Position numbers and translations under genes: made by a program. Shown here in pieces: positions 42,274-51,243 of a DNA stretch of 51,977 nt (positions are counted from its first letter, which is position 1; each line of letters opens with the position of its first letter). Under the pieces are notes generated by a model. That model made no database searches. It saw only the letters and a program-made list of their open reading frames with translations, and had not been told where the DNA came from. The DNA is from Acidimicrobiia bacterium (GTDB lineage Bacteria > Actinomycetota > Acidimicrobiia > Spongiisociales > Spongiisociaceae), in assembly GCA_021296345.1 (NCBI GenBank), contig JAGWAN010000007.1, positions 1 to 51,977 of the forward strand, written 5' to 3'.

Positions 42274-45200
42274 ATGACTTCAGGCGTCCCGCCCGCTGAC
42301 GTAAACACCAACAATTGGCGTTCCCTCGATTTCGGGATGCCGGCCCTCCGCAAGTTCATCCCGACGATGCCGACAAGTGTGGTAATCACCCATAGTGAGG
42401 CTTCGGAGAGACTCGATCTGACCCTGGCCGCGCTGGAACGGCAGACCTATCCGCCGGGTTTGTTCGAGGTGGTAGTTGTCACCGACACCGATGTTCCGTC
42501 CGCCGCCTCCGCCGGATCCCTGCAAGTGCGAGTTGTCCCTCACCCGAGCACCTGCGATGGGCCGGCGTGCGCCCACAATGCCGGGGCTCGAGCCGCGTCG
42601 CATCCCATCCTGGTCTTCCTCGACTCCGGAATGATTCCGGAGGCCGACTGGTTGGCTGCCCATGCCCGATGGCATCACGAGGCGTGCGACGTGTTGACGC
42701 TCGGCTTCGAGGCCCGAGTAGACGTCGGCGGTATCGGCGCGGCCGCAGTCCGGAATCGTCGTGGCCGGCTCAGGACGCTGTTCCGAGACCGGCCACATAC
42801 CCAACCGGAGCGGATCGAATTCCACATGGTCCGCACCAACCAACTCACGTCCGTCGCCGATGACCTGTTCCGGGTTGCGAGCAGCAACAACGTAGGCATC
42901 GGTAGCGAGTTCTTCGGGTTGGTCGGGGGGTTTGACGAGTCCTTCACTGAGCGCCGCATCATGAACCTGCAGTTCGGCTTCCGCGCCTACACGCTCGGAG
43001 GCCTGTTCGTACCCGTGCGGCAAGCCTTCTGCTGGCGCCACGACCAGATGTCGGAAACCACCGGCTCCGAGCATCTGCGTTCGGAGATCGAATCGCGAAA
43101 AGCCTCCCATCTGATCGCCCATGCGCAGTTCCGCCGAGGCCGGTCCGGCCACAGTTTCGCGATCCCCCTTTACGTCGTCACGGTCGATCCGGGTATGCGA
43201 GAACCGGATGCCATCCTGAGCACTGTCCAGAAGCTATTGGACAACTCGGTACGCGACATGGTCGTCTGGGTCGGCGACCGTCCTGATGATCCGGGATGCG
43301 GCAGGCTACGCCAGCTCCTCGAACCCCACCCGCGGGTCTTTTTCGGGCCGCTGGACGAGGCCTCGGACGGCTTCCCCAGCGCATCCTTCCACCTACGAGT
43401 CCCCGCCGGGGCCAGATGCGACCCGGACATGGTGCTCGAGTTGCGCCGCCAACTGGGCACAGCAGCGGTGGGGATCGGGTGGCTCGCCGACGAGGCGCCC
43501 GTGTGGATTGCGCGCGCCTGGGCGGTCCACCGCTCCCGCCGGCTGGGCTGCGAGATGGACAAGGTGGGGTTGGTGCTGAATCTCGATACCACCACCGTGG
43601 ACCCGGCTACCGGCCGTAGGATCCTCGATGGCGCCCATCCCGTCGGAGCGCCATCCATCGTCGCCAAGGCTCTCAGGGAGGTCCGGGCGGTCCGCAGTCC
43701 GCGGCAGGCCCGGCGGTTCGGGCGCTGGGCGCTGCGGGCGATCCGGGCGCAGCTCGTGGAAAAGGCAAGATACCGCCTGATCAAGGCGCGCCAAGGAGAA
43801 CGGTGGCGACGCGATGAGCCCGCCGGCGACGGATGCCGCCGCGAGATGCTGACCGACCGAGAAGTGAGTCATGGCCACCTAGCCTCCTATGGGCTGGGCG
43901 CCGAGATTCTGGCGATCGGCGAGCAGGCTTCGGCGGTACTGGCAGCTTCGGGGCGCGTCCACCGGACGCAACATGCCGACGACTCGGAAGCGGCACAGGC
44001 GGGGACGGTCCGCATTCACCGGAGGCGTGCCCCGGTGCGGATCGACGTCGTGCTCGCAGACACCCTTCCGGAGGCTGTCGATGTGGAGTCTGTCGTGGTC
44101 GTGCTCTCCGAGTCACCGCTTATGCTGACGACGCCCGCTTTCGATCCTAAGCAGGTCAATCCGCGGGGCTGGGTTCGCGACGTGAACGGCATCGTGGGTG
44201 CGCTCGGCCCCGTCCACCTACTTCCTGCGGGAGTTGCGACGAAGACGGTGGCTGCCGGCGAAGACCGAGCCAGCCTCTCGAATATCCATCATCTGGAGGA
44301 TCTGGCGGGCTTCCATGCGGATCCCGTTCACCGGGCAGCGGACCTGGCCGCGCTGGCGGGAGCCGGTGTCCCGGTCTACATCAACGATCGCGACGCCGAA
44401 CTGCGCGCCTACCTGGGCGGGGAACTTCTCGCCGCCATGTGTGACGAGCGGATCAGGGGCGCCGACGCCCACATGCGGGAGGCTCTCAGCGTGCGAATGC
44501 GCCGGGCGGCGCTCCGGGACCACTCGTTGCGGAGCCGGGCGCAACAAATACTGGAATGCGCCTCGGTGGATGGGAGCCCGCTGCCGGAAGTCTCGATCCT
44601 GCTGTCCACCAAGCGGCCGGAATTGCTGGCGAACGCTCTCGAAATGGTGACCCGCCAGACGTATCCTCGGCTCCAACTCGTGCTAGCGCTTCACGGCGAC
44701 GGCTTCCCTGCCGTCGTGGACCTAGCCGGTGCCGGCCATGCGGTCGAGATGGTGAGAGTCCCGGCCGATGCCCCGATGGGTTCGGCGCTCAATGCGGCGG
44801 TGGCGGTGTCCGGAGGCCTGTTGCTCACCAGGTTCGACGATGACGGCATCTACGGACCGGAGCACATCTGGGACCTGGTGCTCGCCCGCGAGCACTCCGG
44901 GGCCGAAATCGTCGGCAAGGGAGCCGAGTTCGTCTACCTGAGCGGACCGGATCGGACGATCCACCGGTTCGTGGGTGAGGGCGAGGCATTCTCGGCGGGC
45001 GACAGGTTGGCCGGGGGCACTCTGATGGTCTCCCGTCACGACCTGTACGAGGCAGGCGGATGGCGAAGGCTGCCGCGGGCCGTGGGCCTGGCCCTGACCG
45101 AGGACATCCGCCGTGACGGAGGCTCGGTATATAGGACCCACGGATTCGGGTACATGATGGTCCGACACGCCCGCGACCAAGCAGCCAAGCCACCGGATGC

Positions 45201-45276
45201 CCACTTTCTCCGCCAGGCGGAGGAGATACGCTACGGCCGCGACCTGGATTTCGCCGGTGTAGGGGAGACATCGTAA
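42274..45276 (+). CDS. large multidomain family 2 glycosyltransferase
   Basis: A 1,000-residue protein with two clear GT-A domains. The first, residues 30-290, shows SVVITHSEASERLDL, LAALERQTYPP, CAHNAGARA and a DSG motif. The last, residues about 765-990, shows SILLSTKRPELLANAL, RQTYPRLQLVL and the metal-binding RFDDDGIYG near 854-862. The middle, about 297-480, may be a third, degenerate GT-like part (PLYVVTVDPGMREPD); 560-700 is of unknown fold. Such proteins assemble surface polysaccharide. The start at 42274 has no Shine-Dalgarno; ATGs at residues 22 and 31 are alternatives. Composition is near the window norm, unlike the PP-loop gene before it. Confidence 0.82.
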   Translation: MTSGVPPADVNTNNWRSLDFGMPALRKFIPTMPTSVVITHSEASERLDLTLAALERQTYPPGLFEVVVVTDTDVPSAASAGSLQVRVVPHPSTCDGPACAHNAGARAASHPILVFLDSGMIPEADWLAAHARWHHEACDVLTLGFEARVDVGGIGAAAVRNRRGRLRTLFRDRPHTQPERIEFHMVRTNQLTSVADDLFRVASSNNVGIGSEFFGLVGGFDESFTERRIMNLQFGFRAYTLGGLFVPVRQAFCWRHDQMSETTGSEHLRSEIESRKASHLIAHAQFRRGRSGHSFAIPLYVVTVDPGMREPDAILSTVQKLLDNSVRDMVVWVGDRPDDPGCGRLRQLLEPHPRVFFGPLDEASDGFPSASFHLRVPAGARCDPDMVLELRRQLGTAAVGIGWLADEAPVWIARAWAVHRSRRLGCEMDKVGLVLNLDTTTVDPATGRRILDGAHPVGAPSIVAKALREVRAVRSPRQARRFGRWALRAIRAQLVEKARYRLIKARQGERWRRDEPAGDGCRREMLTDREVSHGHLASYGLGAEILAIGEQASAVLAASGRVHRTQHADDSEAAQAGTVRIHRRRAPVRIDVVLADTLPEAVDVESVVVVLSESPLMLTTPAFDPKQVNPRGWVRDVNGIVGALGPVHLLPAGVATKTVAAGEDRASLSNIHHLEDLAGFHADPVHRAADLAALAGAGVPVYINDRDAELRAYLGGELLAAMCDERIRGADAHMREALSVRMRRAALRDHSLRSRAQQILECASVDGSPLPEVSILLSTKRPELLANALEMVTRQTYPRLQLVLALHGDGFPAVVDLAGAGHAVEMVRVPADAPMGSALNAAVAVSGGLLLTRFDDDGIYGPEHIWDLVLAREHSGAEIVGKGAEFVYLSGPDRTIHRFVGEGEAFSAGDRLAGGTLMVSRHDLYEAGGWRRLPRAVGLALTEDIRRDGGSVYRTHGFGYMMVRHARDQAAKPPDAHFLRQAEEIRYGRDLDFAGVGETS

Positions 45277-45296
45277 GGATCGCGAGCGCGCCCCGC

Positions 45297-45377
45297 GGCC
45301 GGGCACTGACCGAGCTCACCCGATGCGATGCCTTCGATTGCCAAGCCGAGTCCGAGAACGTCTACGTAGCCACCTGA
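45297..45377 (+). pseudogene. 3'-end remnant of an aldehyde dehydrogenase gene
   Basis: In one frame this reads GRAL, seven variable residues, then AFDCQAESENVYVAT and a stop. The intact gene at 39526-40914 ends GRAL, GPD, ALDYYTELKNVYIAT and a stop. Frame, order and stop agree; 8 of the last 15 residues are identical and the last 22 bases differ at one place. Nothing upstream continues the homology. It includes the right-hand direct repeat (45356-45377). Confidence 0.7.
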
Positions 45378-45441
45378 AACCCATAGTTACGCTGGCGCAT
45401 CGTTAGCATCACAAGCGCTATCCGATATTGGAGCGTCGACA

Positions 45442-46789
45442 ATGACGGTCAGTCTGGACGGTAGTCCGTACAGCCTTGAGGGCACAGGCCGCTGGATCTT
45501 CGACAAGGTGGACGATCTGCAGGAGCGCGTGGACCTCCTCAGGGGGCAAGGAAAGCTCTCGGAGCAGGCATTGCGGGCTTACTTCGACGATACCCGATTC
45601 CGCCAGATCGCCGAGTCGAACGCCATTGAGGGCAGCACCCTAAGCGTGGGCGGAACCGAGTTGGCGGTATCAACGGGCATCACCATCACAGGACACGACC
45701 CCGGCTACTCGAGGGACGCGGTCAACCTCTCCAGGGCGTTGGAACGGGGTAGTCGAGCTTGCCAAAGACACTTCGCCCACCGATCTCCATCAGGTCAGCG
45801 ATTTGCATAACCTCATCCTCGGCGACGCTCCGGGAGCGGGCCTCTTCCGCTCACAGTCAGTCAGGATCAGGGGATCGAAACATCGTACCCCCGAATCGTG
45901 GAGCGATGTCATGTCCGCTATGGAGGACTGGCGAGACTGGTCCCTGTCCAACGGCAGGGGCCAGGCCCTGCTCCGGGCGATCGTGTTGAAGACCTGGATG
46001 ACCCACATACACCCTTTCACGGACGGCAACGGACGGACATCGAGAGCCGTGATGAACCTGGAACTGATCAGAGCCGGCCTCCCCAGCATCATCATCCGCC
46101 GCACGGACCGCCACCGGTACTACGAGGCCTTGGCGGAATCGGATGAAGGGGGTGATCTCAGACCCATCTCGGAGCTGATCCTGGACCGCGCCGACGACGC
46201 GTTGCGGGACTTGGAGCGTAAGGCGGCGGCACACGATGGCTACGACGCCGTCCAGGCCAAGCTGCGCCGGGCCCAGGAACGCCATGTGGCGATCTGGAAC
46301 GACGCGGTACGCCTGCTCTTCTCGCTGGTGGACGACGCTCTCCATGCCGCCCTGGACAGCGTGGGAGGTGAGGTATACGCCCGCTGGTATAACGACGAGT
46401 TGCTGCTGGATGACTACGTGGCGCTGGCGAGCGGTGATCCGGCGGGGGCCCCGTGGCTCTACCGCATGGATGTGAGGTTTCCCCTGCTCGGTGAGCGGCG
46501 CTGGCTGGCCTGGACCGGCTTCCGCAGCTACCAGATGAGCGGCTGGCGGCACATAGGCCCCGGGCCGTCGATCTTCTGGTCCGTCCCGGATCCCACCGGC
46601 TACCGCCCGTGGACCCAGGCCGGTGCGGATTCACCAGGGGTACAGGAGCTGACCCTACAGCTGCCGGATGTGGACCGATGGATCGCCCGACTTCCAGGCG
46701 GGCACATCCGCAAGATGGCTCCGAGCGACATTGCTCATGGGATTGCGCACGCAGTGGCTCACGCCATGACCGAGGACAGTCAGCCCTAA
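45442..46789 (+). pseudogene. Fic-family adenylyltransferase gene with a frameshift
   Basis: Two overlapping frames make one Fic protein of about 448 residues. The first, from ATG 45442, holds the inhibitory-helix-like AESNAIEGSTLSVGG. At the G-run 45746-45749 the frame slips; removing one G restores ALERVVELAKDTSP and leads into the second frame. That frame carries the complete active site HPFTDGNGRTSR and runs to 46789. Fic enzymes transfer AMP to target proteins and many are toxins. The break may be real inactivation or an error in a homopolymer. It is followed after 23 bases by an RHH gene. Start and end fit a full-length two-domain Fic protein. Confidence 0.75.
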
Positions 46790-46812
46790 GCCTTTCGGAA
46801 GGAGGCCGAGAG

Positions 46813-47082
46813 ATGGCGAAGACGCTAGGTGGTGTGACACGGCTGGTTGTCTTCGTAGACGACAAGTTGGTCCGGCAAGTGGACCGGCTGGTCGACCGCG
46901 GCGTTGTGGCTTCGCGATCCGACGCGGTCCGTCGAGGTCTCCGGATTCTGGTCGACCTCGATCACCGGTGCTCGGTGGTTGCTGCGATCGTCGACGGCTA
47001 CCGCCGCCAACCCCAGACCGAGGACGAGGCGGGGTGGAGCGATCAGATGGCCCGGGCCATGATCGCCACGGCACCCTGGTGA
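46813..47082 (+). CDS. ribbon-helix-helix DNA-binding protein (antitoxin-like)
   Basis: An 89-residue protein. AAGGAGG at 46799-46805 is at ideal spacing before the ATG at 46813. The sequence LVVFVDDKLVRQVDRLVDRG followed by SRSDAVRRGLRILVD is a strand plus two helices of the CopG/ParD type. The C-terminus (EDEAGWSDQMARAMI) is acidic and could bind a partner. It lies 23 bases after the Fic gene on the same strand, so it may be that toxin's regulator or antitoxin, although Fic antitoxins are usually of another type and are usually placed upstream. 47083-47188 holds no gene. Confidence 0.75.
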   Translation: MAKTLGGVTRLVVFVDDKLVRQVDRLVDRGVVASRSDAVRRGLRILVDLDHRCSVVAAIVDGYRRQPQTEDEAGWSDQMARAMIATAPW

Positions 47083-47188
47083 GATCCCGGTGCCGGGTGA
47101 CACCTAGTTGGCGGAATCGGACGGATAAATGCTCCGCTCGAAGCCTTGTCCGACTGTTGACCGGGGTATCCGTACCCACCGCGCGGTG

Positions 47189-48925
47189 TCAGGACGTACG
47201 CAGGATCTCCGTGGCCTCTGCGTCGAGGCGGTAGTGCTCGGGGAGGCGTACCAGCTGGTCCTCGGCGCCCAGGTACTCGACCACCACGCCGTAGTCCCGT
47301 CGCGCCGCCTCCACCGACACGTACCCTTCGATCACGTCCCAGAGAACTGCTTCGGGATCCCGGGTGAACGGGTCTCCGTAACCACCGCCACCCGGAAGGT
47401 TGAGCTGCACCCGGCTGTCCGGGTCGAGCATCAGCAGGCGCTTAGGCTGAGCCTCCTCGGTGCCGTCGATCCGGAACTCGCCTGCCCCTCCGTATCCTCC
47501 TCCCAGAAGCCCCTCGGGCGGGTAGGAGATCCGATCGACCATGGCCGAGACCGTCCATGCCTCGTCGGTGCGACAGCTCATCTCGGTCCACTGCCCCAGT
47601 CCGCCTCTGTACTTACCCGCTCCGCCGGAGTCGGTTCGTAGCTCCCGGCGGTGCTGGACCATTGAGGTGAGGGTCTCCACGGACTCGGCCGGCACCCCCG
47701 CAACCCCGCTGGGGAAGCCGGTCGTGTTCAGGCCGTCCTTGGACGCCCGCGCCCCGGCCCCGCCGCACTGGAACAGGCTGAAGGTGAACCGGTCGTCCGA
47801 CCGCCGGGGCCTCCCCCTCCAGATCGAGATCCAGATCGGGTCGGAACCGGGTGCCATGAGCCGGTCGGGCAAGGCCTCTGCCAGCGCCCCGAACACCACT
47901 CCGGGCAAGAAATGGCCGATGATGTGCCGGGAGGCCACCGGAGCCGGATCCAGGCAATTGAGGATCGACCCGGGAGGGGCCGACACGTGCACCGGACGGA
48001 AGGCCCCGTCATTGTGGGGAACATCGGGGCTGATGGCCGCTTTCATCGCGAACGACGCATAGGCGTGGGTGTAGTTGAAGACCACGTTGATTCCCCGGAC
48101 GCTCTCCGGCGACGAACCAGCGAAATCGATGAGGATGTCCTCGTCCTCAATGGTCACCTTCGCCTTGATCAGGATCGGCTCCTCGAATCCGTCGCTCCAG
48201 GTTTCGTGCTCGTGGACGCCGTTGGGAATCTCTCGGATGGAGCTGCGCATCGCCTCCTCCGAGCGGGTGATGATCTCATGGGAAAGGGGATCGATGGAGT
48301 CGAGATCGAACTCGTCCATGAAGCTGAGCAGCGCCCTGGCGCCGACATCGTTGCAGGAGGTCTGGGCATACAGATCGCCCACCGTCTCGTCAGGGGTGCG
48401 GACGTTGGCCCGGACGATCGAGATCAGATCCTGGTTGATGGCGCCCCGGTCGTAAAGCTTCATGATCGGGATACGCAAACCCTCTTCGTACACCTCCCGG
48501 GCCTCAGCCGAAAGGATCCGCCCGCCGATGTCGGCCGCGTGACAGGTGTTGGCAAAGTAGGCGACCTCGATGCCGTTCTTGAATACGGGCGTCAACACCG
48601 TTATGTCGTTGATCTGGCCGGCGGTCATCCAGGGATCGTTGGTGAGCAACACGTCGCCGGGGCCCAGACTCCCCGGCGGGTACTCCTTGAGGAAGTGGCG
48701 TACCCCGGTGGCCATGGCGTTGATGTGCCCGGGGGTTCCGGTGACCGACTGGGCCATCATCCAGCCGTTGGTGTCGAAGACCCCGCATGCCAAGTCCTGC
48801 GTCTCGCGCACGATGGTGCTGAAGGCGGTTCGCTGCAAGGCCACCTGCTGCTCGTTAACGACCGAAAGCACCCGGCTCCAGAGCACCTCGATTAGGACCG
48901 GGTCCAACCGCGTCCGGGTGCTCAT
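47189..48925 (-). CDS. hydantoinase/oxoprolinase subunit B (HyuB-like)
   Basis: A 578-residue protein of normal length for the HyuB family. Typical segments are VNEQQVALQRTAFSTIVRE, SVTGTPGHINAM, DVLLTNDPWMTAGQINDI, GGGYGGAGEFRI and LPGGGGYGDP near the C-terminus. Together with subunit A it hydrolyses 5-oxoproline, N-methylhydantoin or a similar cyclic amide with ATP. The ATG at 48925 overlaps the stop of the subunit A gene (ATGA) and has GGAGGGGG upstream. Acetone carboxylase subunits are distant relatives, but the third small subunit of that enzyme is absent, so a hydantoin or oxoproline substrate is more likely. Confidence 0.92.
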   Translation of the reverse strand: MSTRTRLDPVLIEVLWSRVLSVVNEQQVALQRTAFSTIVRETQDLACGVFDTNGWMMAQSVTGTPGHINAMATGVRHFLKEYPPGSLGPGDVLLTNDPWMTAGQINDITVLTPVFKNGIEVAYFANTCHAADIGGRILSAEAREVYEEGLRIPIMKLYDRGAINQDLISIVRANVRTPDETVGDLYAQTSCNDVGARALLSFMDEFDLDSIDPLSHEIITRSEEAMRSSIREIPNGVHEHETWSDGFEEPILIKAKVTIEDEDILIDFAGSSPESVRGINVVFNYTHAYASFAMKAAISPDVPHNDGAFRPVHVSAPPGSILNCLDPAPVASRHIIGHFLPGVVFGALAEALPDRLMAPGSDPIWISIWRGRPRRSDDRFTFSLFQCGGAGARASKDGLNTTGFPSGVAGVPAESVETLTSMVQHRRELRTDSGGAGKYRGGLGQWTEMSCRTDEAWTVSAMVDRISYPPEGLLGGGYGGAGEFRIDGTEEAQPKRLLMLDPDSRVQLNLPGGGGYGDPFTRDPEAVLWDVIEGYVSVEAARRDYGVVVEYLGAEDQLVRLPEHYRLDAEATEILRTS

Positions 48926-51024
48926 TTTCCCCCTCCTAGCGTGACGACGACGTTCAACCGGTCGTCCACGCGCACCAGACCACCCGGTCCGATGATGGCG
49001 GTGGACTCCCGCTCCTCGATGATCGCCGGACCGGCCATTGTCGAGCCGGAACCGAGCCGGTAACGGTCGTATACAGGTGTGGTGACGAATCCCCCCGCAG
49101 ACGGGAAGTAAGCCGGGCGTTCACCCTTGCGGGCCGTCTCCGCATCGCCGGTCACGTCCTCCCTATCCGTCCCGATCGGCATGGGCCTCGGTCCCCGGCT
49201 CACCACCCTCCAGGTGAGGGCCTCGAGACCGACCGGAGGCCCCTCCCGGCCATAGAGGCTCCGGTACACCCGGTCGAACTCCTCGTATATCGTCCGGCGC
49301 TGGCCGACCGTCAGCGTCCCGTCCGGGATCGGAACCCGTATCTCGTGGCCCTGGCCAACGTAGCGAATGTCGGCGGTCCTGGTGTGAGCGATCTCGTCAG
49401 TGCCGGCGCCCGACTCGACCAGAAGGTTGGTCCCGTCCCGCTCCATCTCCTCGAAGATGCCGTTCACCGCAGCCCAATCCAGCTCGTCCAGCCTCCCGTA
49501 ATGGGAACGCACGAAGTCGAAGGCGAGCGGCGCCACCAGAAGCCCCATGGCGCTGGTGACACCGGCGCCGTACGGCAGCACCAACTCGGTGCTCCCGAGC
49601 AACTCGGCGACACCGTAACCATGGACCGGTCCGGCGCCTCCGAACGCGACCACCGGCAGGGCTCTAGGGTTCTTCCCCCGCTCCACGACGTGGACGCGAG
49701 CGGCGTTGGCCATGGCCTCGTTGACGACCTGATGAACCCCCCACGCGGCCTCCGGTACCGACATCCCCAGCCGGTCACCGATACTTCCGGCGATGGAGGC
49801 CTCGGCGGCGGCCACGTCCAGCTTCATAGCGCCGCCCAGGAAGTAATCGGGGTCCAGGTAGCCGAGGACCAGATCGGCGTCCGTTACCGTCGGGGAGTTC
49901 CCACCCCGGGAGTAACAGACCGGTCCGGGATCGGCCCCGGCCGAGTCGGGTCCCACCTTGAGCAGCCCCAGAGAGTCAACCCGGGCGATGGATCCCCCGC
50001 CTGCCCCGATCTCGATCATCTCTATCACCGGCACCCTGACGGGCAGTCCGGAGCCCTTCTTGAAGCGGTAGCGGCGGTCCACCTCGAAATCGTGGGTGAC
50101 CAGCGGCTCGCCCCCGTCCACCACGCTGAGTTTGGCGGTAGTACCCCCCATGTCGAAGGACAGCAACGAGTCACGGCCCATGGCGGTCCCAACCGCCGCC
50201 GCCGCCAGCGCGCCGGCGGCCGGACCGGACTCGAGGAGGCGGATCGGGAACCGGACGCACGTGTCGAGGGTTGCCACACCGCCGCTGGAAAGCATCACGA
50301 ACAAGTGCCCCTCGAAACCGATCCTCTCCAAGCGGCGGCGGAGTCCATGCAAATAGTCCTCGACCAGCGGCTGGACGTACACATTGGCGATGGTCGTGGA
50401 CGCCCGCTCGAACTCGCCGATCTCGGGAACGACCTCCGAGGAAAGCGAGACGCGCATCTCCGGAGCCTCTCCTTTGACCACTTCCCGGGCCCGTTCCTCG
50501 GACTCGGCATTGGTGAAGGAGTGGAGGAAGCAGATCGCAACGGCCTCCACACCGGCTCCGGCCAGCTCACGGACCAGGCGCGCCACGTAGTCGTCGCCGA
50601 GTTCGATGGCCTGCGTCCCGTCAGTCAGGGTTCGCTCCGGCACGTCGAAGCGCAGATGGCGGGGTATGAGCGGCCTGGGGAGTTCCAGATTCAGGTCGTA
50701 TAGCTCGTAGCGATGCTCGCGGCCGATCTCTATGGAATCGCGGAACCCCGTAGTGGTGAGCAGAGCTGTCCGGGCCCCCTTGCGCTCGATGATCGCATTG
50801 GTGACGAGGGTGGTTCCGTGGACCAGGTGGCGGACCGAAGCACCGGAGTAACCCGAACGATCGAGCGTCTGCCCCAGCACCTCCTCGACCCCTCGTGACG
50901 GATCGGGTGTGGTGAGCACCTTGCCGATCTCGACCTGGCCGGAAGGGCCGACCATCATCAGATCGGTGAAGGTGCCGCCGATATCGACACCTATTCGCAA
51001 CTCGTTACCTGCTGATCCGACCAT
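48922..51024 (-). CDS. hydantoinase/oxoprolinase subunit A (HyuA-like)
   Basis: A 700-residue ATP-binding subunit. The N-terminus shows RIGVDIGGTFTDLMMVG, the phosphate-binding loop of the ASKHA fold. HGTTLVTNAIIERKG, LSFDMGGTTAK, GAGGGSIA and VVAFGGAGPVHGYG follow in the usual order. It is somewhat shorter than eukaryotic 5-oxoprolinase, which fuses A and B, but normal for the bacterial split form. It activates the lactam with ATP for ring opening with subunit B. It is the first gene of a two-gene operon, divergent from a peptide-type binding protein, so the substrate or its precursor may be imported by that system. Confidence 0.93.
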   Translation of the reverse strand: MVGSAGNELRIGVDIGGTFTDLMMVGPSGQVEIGKVLTTPDPSRGVEEVLGQTLDRSGYSGASVRHLVHGTTLVTNAIIERKGARTALLTTTGFRDSIEIGREHRYELYDLNLELPRPLIPRHLRFDVPERTLTDGTQAIELGDDYVARLVRELAGAGVEAVAICFLHSFTNAESEERAREVVKGEAPEMRVSLSSEVVPEIGEFERASTTIANVYVQPLVEDYLHGLRRRLERIGFEGHLFVMLSSGGVATLDTCVRFPIRLLESGPAAGALAAAAVGTAMGRDSLLSFDMGGTTAKLSVVDGGEPLVTHDFEVDRRYRFKKGSGLPVRVPVIEMIEIGAGGGSIARVDSLGLLKVGPDSAGADPGPVCYSRGGNSPTVTDADLVLGYLDPDYFLGGAMKLDVAAAEASIAGSIGDRLGMSVPEAAWGVHQVVNEAMANAARVHVVERGKNPRALPVVAFGGAGPVHGYGVAELLGSTELVLPYGAGVTSAMGLLVAPLAFDFVRSHYGRLDELDWAAVNGIFEEMERDGTNLLVESGAGTDEIAHTRTADIRYVGQGHEIRVPIPDGTLTVGQRRTIYEEFDRVYRSLYGREGPPVGLEALTWRVVSRGPRPMPIGTDREDVTGDAETARKGERPAYFPSAGGFVTTPVYDRYRLGSGSTMAGPAIIEERESTAIIGPGGLVRVDDRLNVVVTLGGGK

Positions 51025-51243
51025 TTCGACGCCTTGAGAAACACTCAGAATCGGTGGGCTGTAATATCTGTTACTGGTTTATTTATGAAAAACCTATTTA
51101 GCCAATGGACATAGACAGTTATGCTCATTTGGGAATGATACCAAAAACATACACTAGAAAACAGGAGGAAACCAGTTGCCGACCTTGACCATCTCCACCT
51201 AGTATATCGCTTGATGAGGCATCCCAGGCGGGAGGAGTTTGTA
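51025..51243. promoter_or_regulatory. AT-rich divergent promoter region
   Basis: This gap separates hyuA from the binding-protein gene. The line 51061-51120 is 30% G+C, far below the rest of the window. On the plus strand TTGCCG and TAGTAT lie 18 bases apart (51176-51205 region), a possible promoter. AGGAGGAA before a TTG could also drive an eight-codon leader, MPTLTIST and stop; this is speculative. Confidence 0.35.

Noticed and set aside
40893..45377. A complete integrative element with its own integrase
   Set aside because: No integrase, excisionase or transposase can be read between the two aldehyde-dehydrogenase ends, so only a scar-like structure is claimed.
49345..50703. 452-codon open frame on the plus strand
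   Set aside because: Antisense to the HyuA gene, which has a continuous set of family motifs. Low-complexity Gly/His/Arg composition marks it as a shadow.
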